A DNA stretch of 6,133 bases, taken from Vulcanimicrobiota bacterium. Lineage in GTDB: Bacteria; Vulcanimicrobiota; Vulcanimicrobiia; Vulcanimicrobiales; Vulcanimicrobiaceae. A model generated the notes under the pieces. That model searched no databases, had not been told where the DNA came from, and saw only the letters and a list, made by a program, of their open reading frames with translations. The stretch lies in the NCBI GenBank assembly GCA_019237435.1, contig JAFAHB010000276.1, positions 1 to 6,133 of the forward strand, given 5' to 3'. Both the position numbers and the translations under genes were made by a program. Numbering within the stretch: position 1 is the stretch's first letter; each line of letters starts with the position of its first letter. Shown piece by piece: positions 1 through 6,133 of this stretch.

Positions 1-1746
1 TTTCGCGAAGGGATGCGACTCTTCGTGCGCGGCCGGGTCGAGCGCAATTTTTCCGGTTCGATTGTCAACGTCGCGCATTACGGGCAGCTCGCCGAGAACG
101 AGCTATATCGCGGACGGCTGGTGCCGATTTACCGGGCGTCCAAGGACCTGCCGAGCCGCAAAATTGCGTCGGTCGTCGCAAAGAATCTTCGCCGGCTCCT
201 TGGCGTCGCTCCACAAGATCCAGTCCCGCAAACCATCGCGGTCAGCCGCGGTTACGGCGACATCGTGGACGCGTATCGAGCCGTCCACGCGCCGCAAACG
301 CCCGACGAAGCGGAACGCGCTCGGGAACGGTTCGTCTTTGCGGAGTTTCTCGTGCTGGCGACTGCCGCGCAATTGCGGCGTAACGAGCGCGAACGCGATC
401 ACGACGCGCGGGCGCTGCGAGCTTCTCCCGAGCTGCTGGAGCGATTCGAGGGCACGCTTCCGTTTGCGCTTACCGCCGCGCAGCGACGCGTCATCCGGGA
501 GATCTGGCGCGACATGGGTCGCGACGTACCTATGAACCGTCTTTTGCAGGGCGACGTCGGCAGCGGCAAGACGCTCGTGGCCGCAGCCGCGATTCTGCTC
601 GCCGCGCGAAACGGCATGCAGTCGGCATTAATGGCGCCGACGGAGCTGCTTGCGTGGCAGCACGCGAGCAGGCTCGCGCCGTTGCTGGTGCCGTTCGGCA
701 TCGCGCTCGAAGCGGTGTTCGGCAGTCAGACGGCGCGCTCGCGGAACGCCGCGGTCGGCAAACTTGCCGCGGGCGAAGCCGCTGTCGCCGTGGGAACGCA
801 CGCGCTGCTGAGTCAAGGCGTGGACTTCGAACGGCTTGGTTTAGCGATCATCGACGAACAACATCGGTTCGGCGTCGAGCAGCGCGCGCGGCTGCGAGCA
901 AAAGGCATATCTCCGCACACGCTGCACATGACGGCGACGCCGATTCCGCGCACGCTCGCGCAATCGGTTTATGCGGATCTCGATCTCTCGACCATCGACG
1001 AGTTGCCCCCGGGGCGCGCGCCGATCGCGACGTTCGCCGTGCGCTCGAGCCGTCTCGACCGGGTTTACGAGTTCGTGCGAAAGATCGTCGCGCGCGGTAA
1101 CCAGGCGTACATCATCGCGCCCGCGATCGAAGAAGGAGAAGGCGCGCTCACGAGCGTCGTTGCGGAGGCGGAGCGGCTCAAAAACGACGTCTTCCCCGAT
1201 TTGCGCGTGGGCTTGCTGCACGGCCGGCTCGGGGCACGAGAGAAGGAGGAGATCATGGCCCGCTTCATTCGCGCGGAGCTCGATGTCCTCGTCTCGACGA
1301 CCGTGGTCGAAGTCGGCGTCGACGTCGCCAATGCCACCGCCATGGTTGTGCTCGACGCGCAGCGTTACGGCCTCGCGCAGCTCCATCAATTGCGCGGCCG
1401 CGTCGGGCGCGCGGCCGCAAAGTCGTACTGCATTTTGGTTTATCCCGATGACGTGAGTGAACGGGAGCGCCTGGAAATCTTGACCGAATCAACCGACGGA
1501 TTCAAGATCGCCGACGAAGATTTGCGGCTGCGAGGACCGGGACAGCTCGCCGGCACGGCGCAATCCGGGGTCGCGGAGTTACGGCTGGGCGATCTCCTAC
1601 GCGATCTCGAAGTCTATCGGGCTGCCAAACTTTGCGCCGAGAAGATCCTCGCATCGGATCCCCAGCTCGAATCGAGCAACAATGCGGGTTTGCGAGCAGC
1701 GCTCGAAACTCAGCCAAGCACGCGCGCGTTACTCTTTTCGTCATGA
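1..1746 (+). CDS. recG: ATP-dependent DNA helicase RecG (5'-truncated by window edge)
   Basis: RecG is a superfamily 2 double-strand DNA translocase that regresses stalled replication forks and processes branched DNA in the cytoplasm. The frame is open from base 1, and the ATG at 13 is an internal methionine rather than the true start. About 581 residues are present, against roughly 690 or more for the usual protein, so the N-terminus and part of the OB-fold wedge domain are missing. Counting from Met at base 13, the order is: end of wedge and linker (1-140), Walker A GDVGSGKT (180-187), DEQH box (281-284) followed by RFGV, motif III MTATPIPRTLA (306-316), motif V around VSTTVVEVGVDV (428-438), and motif VI QLRGRVGR (459-466). 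The RecG-type C-terminal block follows, with DGFKIADEDLRLRGPG (495-510). All helicase motifs look intact. The stop overlaps the start of the M16 gene by four bases. The DEQHRFGV signature and the C-terminal block separate it from PriA and Mfd, so the identification is firm. Confidence 0.97.
   Translation, partial: FREGMRLFVRGRVERNFSGSIVNVAHYGQLAENELYRGRLVPIYRASKDLPSRKIASVVAKNLRRLLGVAPQDPVPQTIAVSRGYGDIVDAYRAVHAPQTPDEAERARERFVFAEFLVLATAAQLRRNERERDHDARALRASPELLERFEGTLPFALTAAQRRVIREIWRDMGRDVPMNRLLQGDVGSGKTLVAAAAILLAARNGMQSALMAPTELLAWQHASRLAPLLVPFGIALEAVFGSQTARSRNAAVGKLAAGEAAVAVGTHALLSQGVDFERLGLAIIDEQHRFGVEQRARLRAKGISPHTLHMTATPIPRTLAQSVYADLDLSTIDELPPGRAPIATFAVRSSRLDRVYEFVRKIVARGNQAYIIAPAIEEGEGALTSVVAEAERLKNDVFPDLRVGLLHGRLGAREKEEIMARFIRAELDVLVSTTVVEVGVDVANATAMVVLDAQRYGLAQLHQLRGRVGRAAAKSYCILVYPDDVSERERLEILTESTDGFKIADEDLRLRGPGQLAGTAQSGVAELRLGDLLRDLEVYRAAKLCAEKILASDPQLESSNNAGLRAALETQPSTRALLFSS
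1743..1746 (+). other. ATGA stop/start overlap between recG and the M16 gene
   Basis: The ATG of the protease gene (1743-1745) shares bases with the TGA of recG (1744-1746). The roughly 30 bases upstream are pyrimidine- and CG-rich with no purine-rich Shine-Dalgarno, so reinitiation by ribosomes finishing recG is the likeliest route to translation. That is inferred from the layout. Confidence 0.85.
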
Positions 1747-4403
1747 GGATTCTCGCCGCACCGGTCGCCGTAACCGCCGCACTTGTCCTTTCGCTTGTGG
1801 CCACAGCGCCATCACGGCCGGCTTCGGCCGACGTCGCGCGAGCAACGCTATCGAACGGGCTGCGCGTGATCGTCGTGCGCGATGCGCTCGCTCCGGTCGC
1901 AACGGCGGTTATGAACTACCAGGTTGGATCGGACGAGCAGTGGATTCCAGGTCTCGCGCACGCAACGGAGCACATGATGTTTCGCGGCAGCGCGACGCTT
2001 TCGTCGTCGCAGCTGATGGACGCCATTGGAATCACGGGCGGCGAGCTCGATGCAGATACGACGCCCACGGCGACGCGATACTTTTTTACCGTGCCGTCGG
2101 CCTATTTGGACATCGCATTGCGGGCCGAGCGCTCGCGCGCGACCGGCCTGCTGCTGTCGCAGAGCCTGTGGAATCAAGAGCGTCGCGCAATCACGCAAGA
2201 GGTGCAACAGGACAACAGCAACGTGTTCTATCGCCTCTTCGTAAAGATGCAAGACCGGCTCATCGGCGGCACCCCATATGCAAAGAATACCTTGGGGACC
2301 GTCGCGGACTTCGCACATTCGGTCGATAGCACGCAGCTTCGCAGTTTCTACCGGCAGTGGTACCATCCAAATAACGCGATCTACGTGATCGCCGGCGACG
2401 TCGATCCGCAGGCGACGATCGACTCGGTACGCCGAATCTTCGGCGACGTTCCGACCGAAAAGCTGCCGGCGCGCGAGCCGGTGCGGCTGCGCCCATTGCA
2501 CGCGGCACTCTATCACGATACATCGGACCAAGCCTTTACGGTGGTCGCGATCGGCTACCGATTTCCCGGGTACGACAGTCCTGACTTTACCGCGGGACAA
2601 ATACTGGGCGACGTGCTTTCGAGCGAGCGCAGCACGCTCGGCGGCTTGGCATACACGGGCAAGGCCCTTGCGACGCAGTTCGTAACGCAGGAATATCCAA
2701 GAATCGGGATCGGGATTGCCGCGGGCATCGTGCCGGTGACGACGCCGCCGGAAGCGATCGACCGTGAAATGCGCTCGATCATCGACGGCTACCGGAAGAC
2801 CGGCGTTCCGTGCGACCTGGTCGAGGCCGCTAAGCTGCGCGAGATATCGCAGATCGAGTTCAATGCAAACTCGATTGACGACCTGGCGTTCGAGTGGAGC
2901 GATGCCGTCGCCGTGCAGGGGCTCTCGTCACCGGACGACATGATCGCCCGCTACCAGCGCGTAAGCGGGGCCGACGTCGATCGCGTTTTGCAAACGTATC
3001 TCGACAACCGGCGCGCCGTCGTTGCATATGCGGTGCCGAAGAACACCGGCGCAACGTCGCCGGGCGGACCCATGGCCAAGGAGAACAATTTAATTCCGCC
3101 CGCGACTCACGAGCCGCTACCAAGCTGGGCACAGCACGTGCTCGACAACCTTCGCGTTCCCGATCAAACGCTGGCGCCGGCGGACATGCGGCTCTCCAAC
3201 GGCATCCGTTTGATCGTCCAGCCGGAGCAAATCAGTCATACGATCGTCGTCGCAGGCGAGATCGAGAACAATCCCGACCTGCAGGAACCGGCCGGGAAAG
3301 AAGGGGTCGACGATGTCGCGACGGCGCTCTTTCCCTACGGAAGCACGACCTACGACCGGTTGTCATTTGCGCGCCAGCTCGACGATATCGCCGCCACGAC
3401 GTCGGCAGGCACGCAGTTCGGCCTCGAGGTGCTCTCGTCGCACTTCGAGCGCGGGCTGCAGCTTCTCGCCGATCAGGAGCTGAATCCCGCGTTTCGGCCG
3501 GCGGATTTCGCGGTCGTTCGCGATCAGGCCGCCGGCGCGCTCGTCGGTGAGATGACCTCGCCGGAATACTTAGCCGATCTCGCACTCGATCGAGCGCTCT
3601 ATCCGGCGGGCGATCCCTCACAGCGCCGCGCGACGCCGCAAAGCGTCCGCCAATTGACGCTGGCCGACGTCAAGGCCTGGTATGCTTCAGCGTACCGCCC
3701 CGATCTTACGACGATCGTGGTCATCGGCGATACGACGCCGGAGGCCGCGAAGACGCTCTTCGAGCGATACTTTGGCGGGTGGCATTCTCGTGGGCCAAGA
3801 CCGAACCTGGATCTTCCGCCGGTGCCCCTCAACGCTCCAAGCCAAACCGACGTGCCGGCTACGGGGCGTGTGCAATCGTCGGTGCAGCTCGTCGAAACGC
3901 TTGGGATCGTCCGCAGTGACCCCGACTGGGCACAGTTGCAGCTTGCCAACACCGTCCTAACCGGCGGATTTTACTCTTCGTTGCTCTATCACGACCTGCG
4001 GGAAGTACATGGCTACGTTTATGACGTGCAAAGTCGGGTGAGCGCGGGAAAGACACGCACGACCTTTGGGCTGGAGTATGGATGCGATCCTCAAAATATA
4101 TTGCCGGCGCAGGCGCAGGTGGCGGCCATTATCGAGCGTCTTCGGCGCGAGCCGATTGATTCGCAGCGTCTATTGCGCTCCAAGGCGCTCCTCATGGGCC
4201 AGCTGCCCATTCGGCAGGCGAGCTACGATGGCGTTACGGCCGAGTTCCTGCGCTATGCGTCGCTCGGCTTGCCGCTCGATCAGAATTTGATCGATGCACG
4301 AGCGGAGCTCGCCGCGACTGCGCAGAGCGTGCAGGCGGCGCTCTCCAAGTACGTTCGACCAAATGCATTTGTCCGGGTGGTTACCGGTCCGGCGACCCGG
4401 TAA
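1743..4403 (+). CDS. Secreted M16 family zinc metallopeptidase (insulinase/pitrilysin-like), two-lobed single chain
   Basis: This 886-residue protein is predicted to be exported and to cleave peptides in or beyond the periplasm; its substrate is unknown. The start chosen is the ATG at 1743, inside the ATGA overlap with recG. It opens directly into a signal peptide with a hydrophobic core at about residues 4-22 and a likely cleavage after Ala-Ser-Ala (27-29). The same frame extends upstream to an ATG at 1632, but that start would bury the signal inside the protein. The N-terminal lobe has the inverted zinc motif HATEH, with ligands His73 and His77 and catalytic Glu76. Glu153 sits at the expected distance for the third ligand, with a second conserved-type Glu at 146. 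A proline- and glycine-rich linker (about 433-480) leads to a second M16 lobe from about 480. There the zinc motif position reads VDDVA (522-526), so this lobe is non-catalytic. The late LREVHGYVY segment supplies the Arg753/Tyr760 pair typical of the family's C-terminal half. No Shine-Dalgarno is visible before 1743, which fits coupling to recG translation. The family call is firm; the subfamily is not assigned. Confidence 0.94.
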   Translation: MRILAAPVAVTAALVLSLVATAPSRPASADVARATLSNGLRVIVVRDALAPVATAVMNYQVGSDEQWIPGLAHATEHMMFRGSATLSSSQLMDAIGITGGELDADTTPTATRYFFTVPSAYLDIALRAERSRATGLLLSQSLWNQERRAITQEVQQDNSNVFYRLFVKMQDRLIGGTPYAKNTLGTVADFAHSVDSTQLRSFYRQWYHPNNAIYVIAGDVDPQATIDSVRRIFGDVPTEKLPAREPVRLRPLHAALYHDTSDQAFTVVAIGYRFPGYDSPDFTAGQILGDVLSSERSTLGGLAYTGKALATQFVTQEYPRIGIGIAAGIVPVTTPPEAIDREMRSIIDGYRKTGVPCDLVEAAKLREISQIEFNANSIDDLAFEWSDAVAVQGLSSPDDMIARYQRVSGADVDRVLQTYLDNRRAVVAYAVPKNTGATSPGGPMAKENNLIPPATHEPLPSWAQHVLDNLRVPDQTLAPADMRLSNGIRLIVQPEQISHTIVVAGEIENNPDLQEPAGKEGVDDVATALFPYGSTTYDRLSFARQLDDIAATTSAGTQFGLEVLSSHFERGLQLLADQELNPAFRPADFAVVRDQAAGALVGEMTSPEYLADLALDRALYPAGDPSQRRATPQSVRQLTLADVKAWYASAYRPDLTTIVVIGDTTPEAAKTLFERYFGGWHSRGPRPNLDLPPVPLNAPSQTDVPATGRVQSSVQLVETLGIVRSDPDWAQLQLANTVLTGGFYSSLLYHDLREVHGYVYDVQSRVSAGKTRTTFGLEYGCDPQNILPAQAQVAAIIERLRREPIDSQRLLRSKALLMGQLPIRQASYDGVTAEFLRYASLGLPLDQNLIDARAELAATAQSVQAALSKYVRPNAFVRVVTGPATR

Positions 4404-4430
4404 GCTCCGGTCATCTCCTGGGAAGGCGCG

Positions 4431-4449
4431 GGCGCGCGTCGAACGCGCC
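4431..4449 (+). promoter_or_regulatory. GC-rich hairpin in the 50-base gap before the HAD gene
   Basis: GGCGCG (4431-4436) is complementary to CGCGCC (4444-4449) around a 7-base loop, ending four bases before the GTG start. A Shine-Dalgarno-like GGGAAGG lies at 4420-4426, too far from GTG 4454 in linear distance (27 bases). Folding the hairpin would shorten the effective gap to about eight bases. A second copy of GGCGCG (4425-4430) can pair with the same CGCGCC and would cover the last two bases of GGGAAGG. No T-tract follows, so it does not look like an intrinsic terminator. Chance pairing in GC-rich DNA is possible. Confidence 0.4.
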
Positions 4450-4453
4450 GAGG

Positions 4454-5155
4454 GTGGCGGCAGTTCGCGCGATCGGTTTCGATCTCGATCACACGCTTGC
4501 AATTGACAACCGGCTCGAACGAGTCGCCTTGCTCCGCTTGCTCGAGGTAATCTTAAGAGAAGGCGGCGAGAGCGTCGGCACGCTCGCGGACGAGATCGAC
4601 AATATCGACGAGCTGCTCAAGCGTCAACGACGCGGCGACTTCAGCATCGACGACGCGGTGCGCCGCTTCATTGCCGAACATCGAGTGCAGCCGGCAGACC
4701 GCTACGTTGAGCGCTTTCGATTCGACGCGGCGCACATGGTGGACGAGTTCGTCGTGCCGCTTCCGGGAGTGGCTCCGATGCTCGATGCCATACGCGGGCG
4801 GGGAATCGCCATGGCGGTATTGAGCAACGGTTGGAATCCGCTGCAGTCGCGCAAGGCGGAGCGTGCAGGGTTCTCCGGCACCGTGCTAGTCAGCAGCGAT
4901 ATCGGCGTGCAGAAGCCCGATTCGCGCGCGTTCACGCGCTTGTTGGAAGCGCTTGGAACGCGGGCTGAAGACACGTGGTACGTCGGAGACAATCCCTACG
5001 GCGACATCGCCGGCGCACAACGGATCGGAATGGAAACGGTGTGGATGAACTGGGAGCGCCAAACGTATCCTGCCGAACTGGAACCGCCGACGCTGACGAT
5101 TCGCGGCTTCGGCGAGTTGCTCGGCGTCTTGCCGGAGGCGGCGCGAGCGAGATGA
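4454..5155 (+). CDS. HAD superfamily hydrolase (subfamily I-like phosphatase), GTG start
   Basis: This 233-residue cytoplasmic protein is a predicted Mg-dependent phosphohydrolase acting through a phospho-aspartate intermediate. The substrate is not predictable; related proteins include phosphoglycolate phosphatases, 5'-nucleotidases and other small phosphatases. All four HAD motifs are visible: motif I FDLDHTL with nucleophile Asp10 and acid/base Asp12; motif II VLSNG with Ser124; motif III GVQKPD with Lys154; motif IV VGDNPYGDI with Asp179 and Asp184. The region between motifs I and II (about 20-100) is mostly charged and helical in character, consistent with a small C1-type cap. GTG 4454 is the only usable start between the end of the upstream gene and motif I, and it places the nucleophile at the usual N-terminal distance. 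The only close purine-rich stretch, GAGG (4450-4453), abuts the start codon, so initiation probably uses another arrangement (see the hairpin at 4431-4449). The stop overlaps the next gene's ATG. Confidence 0.92.
   Translation: MAAVRAIGFDLDHTLAIDNRLERVALLRLLEVILREGGESVGTLADEIDNIDELLKRQRRGDFSIDDAVRRFIAEHRVQPADRYVERFRFDAAHMVDEFVVPLPGVAPMLDAIRGRGIAMAVLSNGWNPLQSRKAERAGFSGTVLVSSDIGVQKPDSRAFTRLLEALGTRAEDTWYVGDNPYGDIAGAQRIGMETVWMNWERQTYPAELEPPTLTIRGFGELLGVLPEAARAR
5134..5138 (+). promoter_or_regulatory. Likely ribosome binding site for the DUF885 gene
   Basis: GGAGG lies inside the 3' end of the HAD gene, 13 bases before ATG 5152 and 16 before ATG 5155. The spacing is longer than ideal, so it favours the first ATG and may work together with the ATGA overlap. 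Confidence 0.5.
5152..5155 (+). other. ATGA stop/start overlap between the HAD and DUF885 genes
   Basis: ATG 5152-5154 overlaps the TGA of the HAD gene at 5153-5155, and a second in-frame ATG follows at 5155-5157. This is the same junction type as between recG and the M16 gene and supports a single transcription unit. Confidence 0.8.
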
Positions 5156-6133
5156 TGCGCGGCGTCGTTGTGGTCTGCGCCGCCGTTATCGTGCTGGGCG
5201 CGACGACCCCGAGCCCAACGCCCGGCGACTATCAATCGAATCCTTACCAAGAGCGCTTGATTGCGCTCCAGCGCAGCTACACTGAATGGTCGTTCCAAGA
5301 AAACCCGACGGCGGCGACCGACGCGGGGATTCACCGCTATGACGATCGTCTGACGGACTATTCGCCGGCAACGCAAGAAGCCGAGATGAAACGCCTCCGG
5401 GCCTTTCGCAACGAGCTCGCGGGACTGAAGCCTCCGGCGAATTCCGGCGCGCACGCCTTCGTGGATTATCTGCTGATTCGCTCGAACATCGAAGCCGATT
5501 GGTGGGACCGGACCGTCTTGCGTGGATTGCAGCGCAATCCGAGCATCTACGAAGGCGAGTGCAGCAACGGGATCTTCTCGATCGTCAAACGCCAATACGC
5601 CAGCGACGAAAGTCGCGTTCGCTCGGCTATCGCTCGACTGCGCGCATGCCCTCGCGTGCTCGTGCAGGGGCGCGCAAATCTTACCGATACGGTGCGTGAG
5701 TTCGCGCAAATCGCTTCAGAAGACATTCGCGACGGCGACTCGCTCTACACGACGACGCTGGACGAAGTCGCGCGCGATACGTCGCCACAGACCCGAAGCG
5801 ATCTTGCCGCGGCGCGGACGGGCGCTTTACGCGCGCTGCACGCCTATCGCGATTGGCTCGACGCGCGCATGTCGACCTTCCATGCCGGTGGTTTCTCCGT
5901 CGGACGCAAGCAGTACGATTGGTACCTCCGCCGCGTCTTATTGCTGCCCTACGACGCGAGCGAAATCGCGGGGATCGGCCGGCTGGAGCTCGCGCGCGAC
6001 CGAGCGCTGGAAACCTGGGAGAACGCGCGCGACGCCGCGTTGCCATCGCCAACCCCGGCGCCGACCTTTCCGACGAAGGCCGCATTCCTATCGTACTACG
6101 AGCAAAGCTTGGCTAAGTTGATCGCGTTCGTTA
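5152..6133 (+). CDS. DUF885 family protein, predicted exported, 3'-truncated by window edge
   Basis: The frame starting at ATG 5152 stays open to the last base (327 codons plus one base) with no stop, so the gene continues beyond the window. ATG 5155 immediately follows and is an equally possible start, differing by one residue. The N-terminus has Arg3 followed by a hydrophobic run (about 5-17, VVVVCAAVIVLGA) and then a Thr/Ser/Pro-rich stretch, as in a signal peptide or short membrane anchor. The Cys at residue 9 sits too early and in the wrong context for a lipobox. Family features are the N-terminal NPTAATDAGIHRYDDRLTDY (51-70), LRGLQRNPSIYEG (123-135), and SAIARLRACPRVLVQGRANL (158-177), all resembling DUF885 proteins. 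Family members run to roughly 550-600 residues and, as I recall, carry a HExxPGHH-like putative metal-binding motif in the C-terminal half, which would lie outside this window. A peptidase role is therefore inferred from the family only. The start overlaps the HAD stop in ATGA, implying co-translation. Confidence 0.87.
   Translation, partial: MMRGVVVVCAAVIVLGATTPSPTPGDYQSNPYQERLIALQRSYTEWSFQENPTAATDAGIHRYDDRLTDYSPATQEAEMKRLRAFRNELAGLKPPANSGAHAFVDYLLIRSNIEADWWDRTVLRGLQRNPSIYEGECSNGIFSIVKRQYASDESRVRSAIARLRACPRVLVQGRANLTDTVREFAQIASEDIRDGDSLYTTTLDEVARDTSPQTRSDLAAARTGALRALHAYRDWLDARMSTFHAGGFSVGRKQYDWYLRRVLLLPYDASEIAGIGRLELARDRALETWENARDAALPSPTPAPTFPTKAAFLSYYEQSLAKLIAFV

Noticed and set aside
13..15. 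ATG at 13 as the start of recG
   Set aside because: The frame is open to base 1 and the protein from 13 lacks the N-terminal part of RecG, so this is an internal methionine.
1632..1742. Upstream extension of the M16 gene to ATG 1632
   Set aside because: It would overlap recG by over 100 bases and put 37 charged residues ahead of a clear signal peptide; the ATGA start at 1743 fits better.
1848..2600. Long minus-strand frame (250 codons) inside the M16 gene
   Set aside because: It lies opposite the conserved zinc-site coding region, is rich in Arg and resembles no family; typical antisense shadow in GC-rich DNA.
4425..4449. Hairpin in the M16-HAD gap as a transcription terminator
   Set aside because: There is no T-run after the stem and the HAD gene begins within five bases.
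4503..4531. TTGACA at 4503-4508 as a promoter -35 box inside the HAD gene
   Set aside because: No TATAAT-like box occurs at 16-19 bases downstream and it lies within coding sequence.
4996..5709. Minus-strand frame of 237 codons across the HAD/DUF885 junction
   Set aside because: Both overlapping + strand frames carry recognisable family motifs, whereas this one is Arg/Ala-rich with none.
5522..6121. Plus-strand frame of 199 codons in the last 600 bases
   Set aside because: It overlaps the DUF885 frame out of register and is dominated by Arg, Ser and Ala with no motif.

Overview
This is a GC-rich, gene-dense bacterial window with every credible gene on the + strand. It holds four protein-coding genes, two of them cut by the window edges. 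There is no sign of rRNA, tRNA, CRISPR, an insertion sequence, an integrase or any other mobile element. Base composition looks even throughout, and no gene stands out as recently acquired. The taxon cannot be fixed from the sequence alone. The combination of a long secreted M16 protease, a DUF885 protein and high GC fits several environmental phyla, such as Eremiobacterota/WPS-2, Acidobacteriota or Gemmatimonadota, and any choice among these is a weak inference.

Layout: (1) 1-1746 is the 3' part of recG, an ATP-dependent DNA helicase that remodels stalled replication forks; its N-terminus lies before the window. (2) 1743-4403 is a secreted two-domain M16 (insulinase/pitrilysin-like) zinc metallopeptidase, joined to recG by a 4-base ATGA stop/start overlap. 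(3) After a 50-base gap containing a GC-rich hairpin, 4454-5155 encodes a small HAD-superfamily hydrolase with a GTG start. (4) 5152-6133 is the first 327 codons of a predicted exported DUF885 protein, again joined by an ATGA overlap and running off the right edge. Because it has no stop codon in the window, a closed-ORF search misses it.

The short gap and the two ATGA overlaps suggest one transcription unit with translational coupling between genes 1-2 and 3-4. Two of the four products appear to be exported and belong to peptidase or peptidase-like families, so the downstream part may serve processing of extracytoplasmic peptides. No shared pathway with RecG is evident, and the linkage may simply be compact genome packing. 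I found no clear undescribed system. The most interesting local detail is the arrangement of Shine-Dalgarno-like sequence, hairpin and GTG start ahead of the HAD gene.
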